Shown here: one piece after another, positions 10,706 through 19,443 of the stretch
Numbering within the stretch: the stretch's first letter is position 1
How the letters are laid out: each line of letters starts with the position of its first letter
NCBI RefSeq assembly: GCF_000482325.1
Contig: NZ_AXVA01000011.1
Span: 142,212 to 206,211, forward strand
Origin: Bacillus sp. UNC438CL73TsuS30
Lineage (GTDB): Bacteria > Bacillota > Bacilli > Bacillales > Cytobacillaceae
Length of the DNA: 64,000 nt
Reading direction: 5' to 3'
Position numbers and translations under genes: made by a program
The notes under the pieces: generated by a model
What the model was told of the DNA's origin: nothing
Seen by the model: only the letters and a program-made list of their open reading frames with translations
Databases searched by the model: none

Positions 10706-10829
10706 CTTCCCATCCACGAGAATAATCCTCTATTGTATTTTTCTCCTTTAAGGTTTCAACGTATTGGGTTAAATCCTCCGTTTGATTCGTCATTGATTCA
10801 TTTTCCGTGTATGGATTTTCTTTTTTCAT
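10692..10829 (-). CDS. 45-aa small acidic protein, unknown
   Basis: Starts MKKENPYTENESMTNQTEDL and ends in SRGWEDDRL. GGAGG lies about 9 bases before the ATG. Strongly acidic and soluble. Its last codons form one arm of a terminator hairpin. Nothing identifies a function. Confidence 0.6.
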   Translation of the reverse strand: MKKENPYTENESMTNQTEDLTQYVETLKEKNTIEDYSRGWEDDRL

Positions 10830-10961
10830 TTTCCATAACCTCCAACTAATGTTTTCCCTTTTGTAATGTATCCAAATTTTGAAAAATTACCCTGTATAAA
10901 AATAATCATCCGGACCTGTCAATACGGGAACCCATCGGTTAATTATACATGCGAAACTTAT

Positions 10962-10992
10962 GGATAGGAGAAATTAGCTCCTATCCTTTTTA
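10962..10992. terminator. hairpin between convergent units
   Basis: GGATAGGAG (10962-10970), 7-nt loop, CTCCTATCC (10978-10986), then TTTTTAG on the plus strand. It lies just past the stop of the minus-strand endopeptidase gene. The T-run favours plus-strand termination; the A-rich other side is weaker for the minus strand. Confidence 0.7.
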
Positions 10993-11003
10993 GTAATTTT
11001 TTA

Positions 11004-12059
11004 TTAAATCCTTACCACGCGTCCATTAAAGGTCTGTTTCCAATATCCTTTCGACAAATCCTCAATCGCAATTCCTGTATTGTTTTGGGAACCGATGAAT
11101 TTACCATTTCCAAGATAAATTCCCACGTGGCCGTCTTTCTTGTATGTGTCAAAGAATACTAGGTCACCTGGCTGTGCTTCACTAAATGAAACCTGTTTGC
11201 CCTCATTTTTTAAGCTGTCTGTCGAGCTGCCAACCTCAATCCCAGCTTGACCAAATGCCCAATGAACGAAGCCTGAACAATCAAACCGTCCATTGGCTAT
11301 GTCACTTGCGTTCCTACCGCCGCCAAATACATAAACAGAGTTGCCAATATATTTATAACCAGCTTTTATTACTGTTTGAATCGATCCTTTAACTGGAACT
11401 GATTTTAATTTTTCCGATGTTTTCATGCGATTATGAATTGGCTTTTTTGAAGTTTCCTTATGTATTTGTGCTAACTTGTTATAATGTTTTTGTTGTGCCT
11501 TGAGCACGGTTTTCATATTTGTTAACTCAACTTTCAAATCATTGTATTCATCAAGTTTATCCTTTAATGAATGCTTTTTACTCTCATATTCTTTTTTCTC
11601 TTCCATTTGCTGTTTTAACAAATCCTGATCTGCCATCACAATCGTCGAAACAGCTCCGGCCCGCTCAACAAAATCTTTGATACTTGTAGACCCAATCAAT
11701 ACATCCAGATAGTGAACGTTTCCGCCATTTTGTTGATAGGCTTTCGCACGTTCTTTTAATAATGTATTTCTTTTTTTCATTGTATCCTTTAATTGTGATA
11801 TTTTCTTTTTTAGCTGTTGTGCCTCCCGTTTTGCAGCCTTTACAGAAGAATCTGCCTGCTTCATCTTTTTTCTATTTATTTCTAGAGATACATTTACTTG
11901 TTTGAGAGAAAGTTCTTTTGGAGTATTTTGAACGATTGCTGGGAGTTCTTTTGTGGAATGTAAAGGAATGTCTGTTTCAGCAAATGCTTTTGGAATCGTT
12001 CCGATGGCTAAGAAAAACGTTGTACTCAACATTATGAACATGAGTCGAACCACTATCAT
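11004..12059 (-). CDS. secreted NlpC/P60 peptidoglycan endopeptidase with coiled-coil domain (CwlO-like)
   Basis: A 351-aa exported protein. It has a Sec signal peptide (to about residue 28, KAFA/ET), then a long Lys/Glu/Gln-rich coiled coil of roughly 150 residues as in CwlO/PcsB, then an NlpC/P60 domain with catalytic Cys261 (RFDCSGF) and His311 (DGHVGIYL). The order is that of D,L-endopeptidases that cut peptidoglycan stems during wall growth. The ATG at 12059 is chosen because the signal peptide begins there; an open frame runs 51 codons further upstream. It is shorter than B. subtilis CwlO, so it may be a paralogue. Confidence 0.87.
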   Translation of the reverse strand: MIVVRLMFIMLSTTFFLAIGTIPKAFAETDIPLHSTKELPAIVQNTPKELSLKQVNVSLEINRKKMKQADSSVKAAKREAQQLKKKISQLKDTMKKRNTLLKERAKAYQQNGGNVHYLDVLIGSTSIKDFVERAGAVSTIVMADQDLLKQQMEEKKEYESKKHSLKDKLDEYNDLKVELTNMKTVLKAQQKHYNKLAQIHKETSKKPIHNRMKTSEKLKSVPVKGSIQTVIKAGYKYIGNSVYVFGGGRNASDIANGRFDCSGFVHWAFGQAGIEVGSSTDSLKNEGKQVSFSEAQPGDLVFFDTYKKDGHVGIYLGNGKFIGSQNNTGIAIEDLSKGYWKQTFNGRVVRI

Positions 12060-12194
12060 CACTTCTTTCTTAAAAAATAACCAGAGACCCTTAAAAGGAA
12101 AATGTATTCTTAAAATTCGTATAATTGGAATTATAACATGACAGTTTTTCAACTTTGTTATAGGGTAATTACAATTCCATATCAGACTGGCTAC

Positions 12195-12234
12195 AAAATG
12201 AGACAGGAACAATTTATTGTCCCTGTCTCATTTT
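12195..12234 (-). terminator. terminator of the cupin gene, overlapping its stop
   Basis: AAAATGAGACAGG (12195-12207) pairs with CCTGTCTCATTTT (12222-12234). On the minus strand the second arm is followed by T-rich sequence. The cupin stop codon (12228-12230) lies inside the stem. Confidence 0.82.
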
Positions 12235-12740
12235 GGAATTTCTTCATAGGCTAATTTTTTAATGATGGCTTGATGTTGCGGATATTTCTCTAAAAGCTCG
12301 GCTTGTGTAAAAAGTTCAAAGTCCTGAAAATCAAACCCAGGCGAAACCATGCACCCGACAAGGGAATAGGTATCCTTTTCCATTACTGAGGAGCCGAAGA
12401 TGGAATTTTTCGGAACCAGTGCTTGCGGGACTTCACCGTTCTCACTATTCATACCAATCTTCATTTCTTCATAGTCTCCGTTATCATGAATAACATGGAC
12501 GGTTAACGAACTGCCGCTATGAAAATACCACAATTCATCGGATTTCAAACGGTGGAAATGAGAAACGTCGTCTGAGGTCAACAGAAAATAAATACTAGTA
12601 AAAAGCTTCCGCTGACCGTTAAATCTTTCTTGGTCAGAAATCACTTCCGGCGATTCAAACGTTCTTTTATAATAGCCGCCTTCGGGATGGGGTTCTAGCC
12701 CAAGAGCCGAGATTAAAGCTGGTAATTTAGTTTTATTCAT
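12228..12740 (-). CDS. cupin_5 (DUF985) domain protein
   Basis: A 170-aa single-domain cupin. Recognisable are HPEGGYYKRTF near residue 18, the beta-barrel strand block SHFHRLKSDELWYFHSG, and the C-terminal VGCMVSPGFDFQDFEL. These match the cupin_5/DUF985 family found across bacteria and plants; some relatives are sugar epimerase-like, but the reaction is not established. GAAAGGA lies before the ATG. It is transcribed alone, divergent from the S33 hydrolase. Confidence 0.85.
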   Translation of the reverse strand: MNKTKLPALISALGLEPHPEGGYYKRTFESPEVISDQERFNGQRKLFTSIYFLLTSDDVSHFHRLKSDELWYFHSGSSLTVHVIHDNGDYEEMKIGMNSENGEVPQALVPKNSIFGSSVMEKDTYSLVGCMVSPGFDFQDFELFTQAELLEKYPQHQAIIKKLAYEEIPK

Positions 12741-12869
12741 TTTAAAAATCCTTTCATATTTATAAATCCAAGATTACTTTTTCCAAAATTCAACGGTTTT
12801 ATTTAGAAATGTATTTCATAACAATTGTATAATACTACTTAGAGGTTATATTTGGGTTGAGGAGGAGAA

Positions 12870-13745
12870 ATGATGCGTGATGAAGGATACATAGAGGTAA
12901 CAGGGGGCAAGGTTTGGTATCAAGTTTTTAATGAAAACGCTGAAGGTACACCTGTCATTGTTTTACATGGAGGACCAGGGTCATCGTGTTTTTCGCTGCA
13001 AGGGCTGCAAGCATTAGGGAATGAACGGCCGGTTATTCTCTATGACCAATTAGGCTGTGGCCGATCCGATCGGCCAACTGATCCTTCCCTATGGAGGATT
13101 GAACGGTTTGTGGAAGAATTGGGTCAGGTGAGACAAGGGCTTGGTCTTGATGAGGTTCATATTCTTGGACATTCCTGGGGAACAACGCTTGCGGCTGCTT
13201 ATTGTTTAACAAAGCCGAGCGGTGTGAAAAGTGTAATTTTTTCTAGTCCATGTTTAAGTGCGCCCATTTGGGAGCAGGACCAGCATCGAAACCTTATGAA
13301 ACTGCCAAAAGAGGTTCAAGAGACGATCAGGCGTTGTGAAGAAAATGGTACGACGGATTCAAAAGAGTTTGAGGAGGCCACTGAGGTTTTTAACAAAAAT
13401 TTCGTCTGCCGAATTGATTCAGACCCGGAATATTTAAAAGAAGCTTCAAAGTACAAAAATCCTGAAGTCTACAACATAATGTGGGGGCCTTCTGAATTTA
13501 CGGTCCTTGGGAATTTGAAAAGTTTCGATTGTACGTCACAGTTGTCGGAAATTACTTGTCCAACGCTATACACCTGCGGCCGTTATGACGAGGCTACACC
13601 GGAGTCTACAAAATATTTTAGCTCTCTTACTCCACAGTCGGAATTTCATGTTTTTGAAAAAAGTGCTCATTTGCCGTATGTTGAGGAGCCTGACGAATAT
13701 TTACGAGTTGTGAGGGATTTTTTTAGGAAGATTGATTTAAAATAA
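12870..13745 (+). CDS. proline iminopeptidase-family alpha/beta hydrolase (S33)
   Basis: A 291-aa alpha/beta hydrolase of the tricorn-interacting F1/proline iminopeptidase group. Oxyanion-hole motif HGGPGSS (about 33-39), YDQLGCGRSD, nucleophile Ser102 in GHSWGT, acid near CGRYDEATPE and catalytic His in KSAHLPYVEEP. The enzyme would remove N-terminal proline or another small residue from short peptides. GAGGAGGAG precedes the tandem ATGs (12870 and 12873). Confidence 0.9.
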   Translation: MMRDEGYIEVTGGKVWYQVFNENAEGTPVIVLHGGPGSSCFSLQGLQALGNERPVILYDQLGCGRSDRPTDPSLWRIERFVEELGQVRQGLGLDEVHILGHSWGTTLAAAYCLTKPSGVKSVIFSSPCLSAPIWEQDQHRNLMKLPKEVQETIRRCEENGTTDSKEFEEATEVFNKNFVCRIDSDPEYLKEASKYKNPEVYNIMWGPSEFTVLGNLKSFDCTSQLSEITCPTLYTCGRYDEATPESTKYFSSLTPQSEFHVFEKSAHLPYVEEPDEYLRVVRDFFRKIDLK

Positions 13746-13779
13746 GTTAATCTTATCCAATTTAAAAATGAAATTGGTA

Positions 13780-13812
13780 CCATCCTGATTAGAATTCAGG
13801 ATGGATTTTTTA
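13780..13812 (+). terminator. terminator of the S33 hydrolase gene
   Basis: CCATCCTGA (13780-13788), 7-nt loop, TCAGGATGG (13796-13804), then ATTTTTTATG. The stem is 9 bp. Confidence 0.9.
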
Positions 13813-13827
13813 TGGGAGTTGCCAGTT

Positions 13828-13971
13828 TTAATGATTAAGTTTTTTATTATCCTCAGTCTGTTTGGAGGAGGATCCTTTTTTAGGATTCTTTGCAATCTTT
13901 ACTAAAGACCAAACAAACACAACACCCAAAATGGCTGTTAGAACCCACGCAAAAATTTCAATTCCATCCAT
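13828..13971 (-). CDS. 47-aa single-pass membrane protein, unknown
   Basis: Starts MDGIEIFAWVLTAILGV with one membrane helix over residues 6-24, followed by a Lys/Ser-rich tail ending KLNH. AAGGAGG lies 9 bases before the ATG on the minus strand. Small tail-anchored-like peptides of this layout are common in bacilli, often in sporulation, but the family is not recognised. Confidence 0.62.
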   Translation of the reverse strand: MDGIEIFAWVLTAILGVVFVWSLVKIAKNPKKGSSSKQTEDNKKLNH

Positions 13972-14147
13972 TCCTAAAAACCTCCTTGTCAAATGCTGTT
14001 TCTTACATCTACGCTATTCATTCCGGAAATATGTCTAAACAACCATTATAAAATTATCCTAAAACAAAATGTAAGCGTTACCATATACAATTCTCCGCTA
14101 CTTTTTATTTTCCTTTAAATAATTTCTAATAATCGAAATAGTAATTC

Positions 14148-14190
14148 CGACAAAAATCGGGCGGTGCCTGTCACCACCCGATTTTTGTCG
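14148..14190. repeat. long palindrome, GGTGCC-core family, copy 1
   Basis: CGACAAAAATCGGG (14148-14161) pairs with CCCGATTTTTGTCG (14177-14190); the core GGTGCCTGTCACC lies at 14163-14175. One C/A mismatch separates arm and core. It sits just before the germinant-receptor operon. Related copies are at 18254, 33542, 37071 and 43630. No T-run follows on either side, so it is not a plain terminator. Confidence 0.85.
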
Positions 14191-14197
14191 AAAAACT

Positions 14198-14228
14198 TTG
14201 GTTAAGTTTCCATAAATTAGACATGATA
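14198..14228 (+). promoter_or_regulatory. candidate forespore (SigG-type) promoter of the ger operon
   Basis: CATGATA (14222-14228) fits the SigF/SigG -10 form CATnnTA and lies 13 bases before the first gene of the germination operon, which is normally SigG-dependent. The -35 region (TTGGTT at 14198) is a poor match, so this is tentative. Confidence 0.35.
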
Positions 14229-14240
14229 AACGTTGTGGTG

Positions 14241-14372
14241 ATGTGTATGTGGAAAATGGTGGTCGGGTTTATTCCGGATTGGAAGGTTTTGGTTCAAGCG
14301 TTGGTTACTTTTTTGATTCCTTATGGGATCGCTAAGGTGTTTAGTTGGATTCGTCAGATAGAGGAGGATTAG
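14241..14372 (+). CDS. 43-aa membrane peptide upstream of gerA (possible germinant-receptor D subunit)
   Basis: Starts MCMWKMVVGFIPDW and contains one hydrophobic helix (VLVQALVTFLIPYGIAKVF) before the tail SWIRQIEED. It ends 6 bases before gerA, and its last codons (GAG GAG GAT) supply the gerA ribosome site, so the two are coupled. Many Bacillus ger operons carry a small membrane D gene (GerD-subunit, GerUD/GerVD type); this is shorter than those I know and lies first, so the match is inferred. Confidence 0.6.
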   Translation: MCMWKMVVGFIPDWKVLVQALVTFLIPYGIAKVFSWIRQIEED

Positions 14373-14378
14373 GCGGCT

Positions 14379-15953
14379 ATGAAGGGACGAAAGTTCGAGA
14401 TTAGAAAACTGAAAAAACAGTCATTTCCCTCTACGGAACATCAGGAATTCAGACCTTCAAATTCTACCCCCAACCAGTTCAGCGGGGATCTTCGTGCAGA
14501 TTTAGAATTGATTCGCCAGGAAATTGGACATAATTCCGATTTGAATATTCGCGAGTTTATTATCGGTGGAACAGGGGTTCAAGCAGCACTCATTTTCATT
14601 GATACCCTTTCTGACAAGGAACTCATTGATCAGCACATCATGAAGTCCCTGATGATGAATTTCTCCGAAGTTTGTAAACTGCCTAGTTCTCCAAACGATT
14701 TGACCATCCCGATGGAGTTTTTAAGAAATCAAGTTTTATCTATAAGTGAGATAACCGAAGCACAAGAAATGCAAGAGTTAGTTACAAAGGTTTTTAAAGG
14801 CTCAACTGCCTTAATGGTTCATGGGCAAACGGTTATTTTAATTTTAGGGACCGCGAAAGGAAAATCGCGTTCAATTGAGGAACCGGTATCCGAAGCATTG
14901 GTTAGGGGACCAAGGGTAGGCTTTACGGAAACCTTGAGCGATAATACGGCCTTATTGCGTCAGCAGGGTGATAATCGAAATTTAACCATGCTCCATTTTC
15001 AGGTAGGGGAGCGATCACATAAAGACCTTGTAATCGCTTATAACCAGGAAATTGCCAATCTGGAATTGATTGAGGAAGTAAAGAAAAGAATTCATAAAAT
15101 AAACCTTGATGATGTTGCCGAATCAGGCTATATAGAGCAACTAATTGAGGACGATTTTCTTAGCCCGTTTCCGCAAGCACAAAACACAGAGCGGCCTGAC
15201 CGTGTAATTAGTTCCTTAATGGAAGGTCGGGTGGCAATATTATTGGACCGAACTCCATTTGCACTCATTGTCCCGGCCACTTTCAATATGATGCTGCAAT
15301 CGCCGGAAGATTATTATGAACGATGGATCCCGGGTTCACTCATTCGTATGCTGCGTTATTTGGCTGCATTTATTGCTCTTTTTGGACCATCCTTGTATAT
15401 TGCCTTTATTTCATTTCATCCCGGATTAATTCCGACAAAGCTCGCGATTTCGATTATGAAAACACGCGAAGGAGTCCCTTTTCCCGCCCTTATTGAAGCC
15501 CTCATTATGGAGATAGCCATTGAAATTCTCCGTGAGGCAGGCTTACGTTTGCCGAAACCGATTGGTCCGGCTATGGGAATCGTTGGAGGTCTCATTATTG
15601 GGGAAGCTGCAGTACAAGCAGGAATCATCAGCCCGATTATGGTTATTGTAGTCGCAATTACGGCGATTTCTTCGTTTACCATCCCGCAATATAGCACGGG
15701 AATTTCATTACGAATGCTGCGTTTTGTGGCAATGTTTAGTGCAGCTTTATTTGGTTTGTATGGGGTCATTTTATTTTTCCTTTTCCTCTGCAGCCATATG
15801 GTAAAACTAAAAAGTTTTGGTGTTCCCTATGCCAGCCCGGCCGTTCCGTATCGGCTAAATGACTGGAAAGACTTCTTGGTGCGTATGCCATTAATGCTCA
15901 TGAAACGTCGTCCAGAAATGATGAAGACAAAGGATCCAATACGAAAAGGTTAA
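14379..15953 (+). CDS. spore germination protein GerA family (A subunit)
   Basis: A 524-aa GerA-family subunit of an inner-spore-membrane nutrient receptor. The hydrophilic N-terminal half includes the block [19 protein letters not shown] ([14 protein letters not shown]) and [21 protein letters not shown]; the C-terminal half has about five membrane segments including [22 protein letters not shown]. It works with the B and C subunits encoded next to sense germinants. Which nutrient cannot be told. GAGGAGGA lies 10 bases before the ATG. Confidence 0.96.
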   Translation: MKGRKFEIRKLKKQSFPSTEHQEFRPSNSTPNQFSGDLRADLELIRQEIGHNSDLNIREFIIGGTGVQAALIFIDTLSDKELIDQHIMKSLMMNFSEVCKLPSSPNDLTIPMEFLRNQVLSISEITEAQEMQELVTKVFKGSTALMVHGQTVILILGTAKGKSRSIEEPVSEALVRGPRVGFTETLSDNTALLRQQGDNRNLTMLHFQVGERSHKDLVIAYNQEIANLELIEEVKKRIHKINLDDVAESGYIEQLIEDDFLSPFPQAQNTERPDRVISSLMEGRVAILLDRTPFALIVPATFNMMLQSPEDYYERWIPGSLIRMLRYLAAFIALFGPSLYIAFISFHPGLIPTKLAISIMKTREGVPFPALIEALIMEIAIEILREAGLRLPKPIGPAMGIVGGLIIGEAAVQAGIISPIMVIVVAITAISSFTIPQYSTGISLRMLRFVAMFSAALFGLYGVILFFLFLCSHMVKLKSFGVPYASPAVPYRLNDWKDFLVRMPLMLMKRRPEMMKTKDPIRKG

Positions 15954-15980
15954 CCAATACTGAAAGGAAGCGGATCAAGA

Positions 15981-17081
15981 ATGATTCGTACAAATGAAAA
16001 AATTACGACACCGCAAGCAGCTGTTATTGTTATCAATTATATTTTGGCCGCAATCATTTTAACTTTGCCACGTTCAGCTGCGCAAAAGGTGAAAACACCC
16101 GATGTATGGATTTCCGTTTTAATCGGCGGTTTTATTGCGATGGCCGTAGCGATATTGATTGCAAAACTTAGTCAACAATTCCCGACCAAAACAGTCTTTG
16201 AATATATACAAGACCTTATTGGAAAAATTGGCGGCAGGCTATTGGGAATATCGATTTGTATTTATTTCTTTACGATCTCTGCCTATGAAGTTCGAACCAT
16301 GGCGGAAGTGACAAGAATGTTTTTATTAGAAGGAACACCGATTTGGGGGATAATCATGCCCTTTATGTGGGTGGGGCTGTACTTGATCTTAGGGGGGATT
16401 CCTTCCATAGCCAGACTCTTTGAAATTATTTTTCCAATTACAGTCATTTTTTTTCTTTTAATTGCTTTTATGAGTTTAAAAATTTTTGAAATCGATAATT
16501 TGCGGCCTATTTTAGGAGAGGGAGTTATGCCAGTCATCAGAGGGCTGGAAACCACGACACTGGCCTATACCGGGTTTGATATTATGTTAATTCTAGTTCC
16601 ATTTATGCAACAGCCGAAAAAAGCAGTAAAAGCAGTCGTTGTTGGTGTTTCGCTTGCAATCATTTTTTACCTGATTACTGTTGTAATGGTAATTGGTACC
16701 TTGTCAGTGGACGGAGTCCTAACAAGAACTTGGCCGACTTTGGATATGATTCGGAGCTTTGAATTTCCCGGTCTGCTCTTCGAACGTTTCGAATCCTTGG
16801 TGCTAGTAATTTGGATTATGCAAATTTTTGCTACGTATGTGATAACGTTTTATGCATCAGCATTAGGTTTTTCCCAAATATTCAAAAAAAGAATTCAGCC
16901 CTTCATGTATGCGTTGCTGCCAATCATATATATCGTTGCCTTGCATCCCAAAAACCCTAATTCGCTATTTAAATTAGGCGATTGGATCGGAAATGCTGCC
17001 CTATTCTTTTTTGCAGCAATGCCGATAGTTATGATGATCATTGCAAAAATTAAGGGGAAACGACATGAAAACAAGCCTTAA
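15981..17081 (+). CDS. spore germination protein GerB family (B subunit, APC-type permease)
   Basis: A 366-aa membrane protein with about ten helices, a GerAB/endospore germination permease of the APC superfamily. It reads ITTPQAAVIVINYILAAIIL at the start and ends in KIKGKRHENKP. This subunit holds the germinant-binding pocket in characterised receptors. It follows gerA by 27 bases and overlaps gerC by 17 bases. Confidence 0.96.
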   Translation: MIRTNEKITTPQAAVIVINYILAAIILTLPRSAAQKVKTPDVWISVLIGGFIAMAVAILIAKLSQQFPTKTVFEYIQDLIGKIGGRLLGISICIYFFTISAYEVRTMAEVTRMFLLEGTPIWGIIMPFMWVGLYLILGGIPSIARLFEIIFPITVIFFLLIAFMSLKIFEIDNLRPILGEGVMPVIRGLETTTLAYTGFDIMLILVPFMQQPKKAVKAVVVGVSLAIIFYLITVVMVIGTLSVDGVLTRTWPTLDMIRSFEFPGLLFERFESLVLVIWIMQIFATYVITFYASALGFSQIFKKRIQPFMYALLPIIYIVALHPKNPNSLFKLGDWIGNAALFFFAAMPIVMMIIAKIKGKRHENKP

Positions 17082-18246
17082 AATCATAATACTTTCTCTT
17101 GTCGTTCTATTGCTCGGGGGCTGTTGGAGCAGTAAAGAAATTGAGGAATTAGGGTTGATTGCCGGTACTGCAATGGATTTGGAAAAAGACGGAGAACTAA
17201 AGGAAAAATTAGAAGTGGACGATAAAAGTCTTCCCAATAGACCTCTATTCACCTTAACGAATCAATTTGTGACATCAAGTGGAACGGGAGCAGGAAAAAC
17301 AGAGAACGCTACTGCACCACAATCTTATATTAACATTTCTGAAACAGGCGATTCCATATTACCAACCTTACGAAACATGACATTAAAAATTGAAAAGCGA
17401 GCTTTTGCCGAACATGAAAAAGTGATTATTATTGGAGCAGATCTGGCACGTAAAGTAAGCCTGGAGAAGGCACTTGATTTTTTCATAAGAGAACAGGAAA
17501 TGAGACCAAGCTGTCTTGTTATAATTGCAAAGGGCCAAGCTAGCAAAGTTCTCGAATCCAAAAAACCAATTATTCCGGCCTTTCACCTTTATCAAATAAC
17601 CCAAGGGGAAAAAAGAAATGCCAAGATTGTTCCGGCAATGCCTCTAGGCAAATTAGAGGGGAAAATGAATTCAGGTTCCAGTTTTCTGATACAAAATGTC
17701 AGCGTAGAAGGGGGAGAAGCAAAATTTTCGGGGGCTGCGATTATAAAGGGCAAAACAAAAAAACTAATAGGTTTTTTGAATGAAAAGGAAGTAGAAGGTT
17801 TAGCCTGGATTGCCGGAACGGTAAAAGGCGGAGTCGTCAGAAGTATTGATAAAAAGAGCGGCCAACCCATTATTTACGAAATGCTTTCGTTAAAAAGCTC
17901 CATTAAACCCCATTTAAAAGGAAACCAGCTTTCTTTCCATGTTAACATTCAATCGGAAGGACGAATTGCTGAAAACTGGGTCTCATCTGGAGACCCGTTT
18001 AAAAATGAATTTCTAAAAAGGGCCGAAACAGCTGCCAAAAACCAAGTCAAACAGCTCATTCAAGAATCATTGCAAAAAACACAGCACCATTATAAAGTTG
18101 ACGTCGCCGGTTTTGGCAACCAACTAAGAATCCAAAATCCCGCCCAATGGAAAAAACACAAAAAAAACTGGGACCAAACCTTCAGCCAAATCCCCATCAC
18201 CTATCAAATAAAAATCACCATAAGAGACTACGGAATGTCAGGATAA
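17065..18246 (+). CDS. spore germination lipoprotein GerC family (C subunit)
   Basis: A 393-aa Ger(x)C lipoprotein. The signal peptide ends in lipobox LGGC with Cys20, then the family opening WSSKEIEELGLIAGTAMD. ATG 17065 follows AAGGGG; an upstream in-frame start at 17041 would spoil the signal peptide. The subunit is anchored on the outer face of the inner spore membrane and completes the receptor. The long palindrome at 18254 starts 8 bases behind the stop. Confidence 0.96.
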   Translation: MKTSLKIIILSLVVLLLGGCWSSKEIEELGLIAGTAMDLEKDGELKEKLEVDDKSLPNRPLFTLTNQFVTSSGTGAGKTENATAPQSYINISETGDSILPTLRNMTLKIEKRAFAEHEKVIIIGADLARKVSLEKALDFFIREQEMRPSCLVIIAKGQASKVLESKKPIIPAFHLYQITQGEKRNAKIVPAMPLGKLEGKMNSGSSFLIQNVSVEGGEAKFSGAAIIKGKTKKLIGFLNEKEVEGLAWIAGTVKGGVVRSIDKKSGQPIIYEMLSLKSSIKPHLKGNQLSFHVNIQSEGRIAENWVSSGDPFKNEFLKRAETAAKNQVKQLIQESLQKTQHHYKVDVAGFGNQLRIQNPAQWKKHKKNWDQTFSQIPITYQIKITIRDYGMSG

Positions 18247-18253
18247 AAGCAAT

Positions 18254-18296
18254 CGACAAAATTCGGGTGGTGCCTGTCACCACCCGAATTTTGTCG
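18254..18296. repeat. long palindrome, GGTGCC-core family, copy 2
   Basis: A perfect 19-bp stem: 18254-18272 pairs with 18278-18296 over the loop CCTGT. The outer arm is CGACAAAATTCGGGTGG and the core GGTGCCTGTCACC. The outer arm is identical to copy 4 at 37071. It lies between gerC and the transglutaminase-like gene and probably ends gerC mRNA by structure, though no T-run follows. Confidence 0.9.
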
Positions 18297-18371
18297 AAAT
18301 GCATTTTTAATGAATTTTTCATCTTTACCCTGTATAGTCTTGGTAAAGTTGGTGTTTGGAGGTGTTGGTGG

Positions 18372-19343
18372 ATGAGAAGGTTTTTGGCTTTTGTTTTGGT
18401 GGTTGGTTCTTTGTTTTATTTGTATACGCACGGAGAGTTTCCGTCTATGGCGAAGCTTCATGGATTTTTTTCTGGTTCTCAGGTAGCCCATGTGGAAAAG
18501 AAGGTCGAGGATACGATCTCAAGTCAAAGCAAACAGGCGAAGGTATCTTCCATTCCAGCCACATATAATAAAAAATATACCCCAACAAAAATTCAAACCT
18601 ATTGGGTCACGATAAAAAATGGAAAAATAGTTGTAACAGGAAAAGCGACGCCGTACGGAAAATATTACAAAGCTGATGGAGTCATTTTATACATCGACGA
18701 ACCGCGGGCCAATAAGAAATCTACGGTAAAAGTACCGTTTACCAATTACCAAAATTTCCATTATGAATTCCCTCTTACCTATAACGTTGGTGATGTGGTC
18801 GTAAATCTTGATGAATATTACAACGGCAAAAAAGACGATCCGAATAAAGTATTAGGCTATGCAAAATATCATTTAACCGATGGTGACCCATATTTGCAGC
18901 CAAGTTTCATGGTCCAAAGTAATGACCCGATATTAAAGGCACTTTCTGCAAATATAACAACTGGAAAACAAACGAATACAGAAAAATCTCAGGCCATATT
19001 CAAGTGGGTTGCCACCCATATTGCTTACAATGCACCTTTGGTAAACGCATCGAACCCGCCGATCTATTCTGCTTTACAAACCTATAAAACTCGCGTTGTG
19101 TTATGCTCTGGCTATGCGGATTTAAACGCTGCACTTCACCGCGCAGCAGGCATTGAAGCAAAAGTGGTTTACGGGGAAAATCATGCCTGGAATGAAATCA
19201 AACTGAACGGCAAATGGCAGGTGGAGGATCCCACTTATGGCGCAGGATTTATAAATCTAAACACAGGCAAATTTGTCCAAAGTTATCATCCTGCCTATTT
19301 TTCTAAATCAGACATGCATAAAGCCGGGGAATATCATTGGTAA
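18372..19343 (+). CDS. secreted/membrane-anchored transglutaminase-like protein
   Basis: A 323-aa protein with an N-terminal hydrophobic segment (FLAFVLVVGSLFYLY) and a C-terminal transglutaminase-like core: Cys245 in VLCSGYADL, His271 in NHAWNEI, Asp286 in VEDPTYG. The central part is beta-rich and unassigned. Bacterial members are often cysteine proteases acting on the envelope. ATG 18372 follows GGAGGTG. It lies directly behind the ger operon, separated by the copy-2 palindrome, so it probably has its own promoter. Confidence 0.88.
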   Translation: MRRFLAFVLVVGSLFYLYTHGEFPSMAKLHGFFSGSQVAHVEKKVEDTISSQSKQAKVSSIPATYNKKYTPTKIQTYWVTIKNGKIVVTGKATPYGKYYKADGVILYIDEPRANKKSTVKVPFTNYQNFHYEFPLTYNVGDVVVNLDEYYNGKKDDPNKVLGYAKYHLTDGDPYLQPSFMVQSNDPILKALSANITTGKQTNTEKSQAIFKWVATHIAYNAPLVNASNPPIYSALQTYKTRVVLCSGYADLNAALHRAAGIEAKVVYGENHAWNEIKLNGKWQVEDPTYGAGFINLNTGKFVQSYHPAYFSKSDMHKAGEYHW

Positions 19344-19443
19344 TACAGCTTTAAAATCTTCGAGAGCAGGGTCCCTATTTTCATAAAAAACTTTCTAATG
19401 TGTCATCCTATTATTATGATCACAGCTAAGAAATGGGGCACAT

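Noticed and set aside
12060..12212. Upstream extension of the NlpC/P60 gene (51 codons)
   Set aside because: It would place the signal peptide in the middle of the protein; the ATG at 12059 starts a normal signal peptide.
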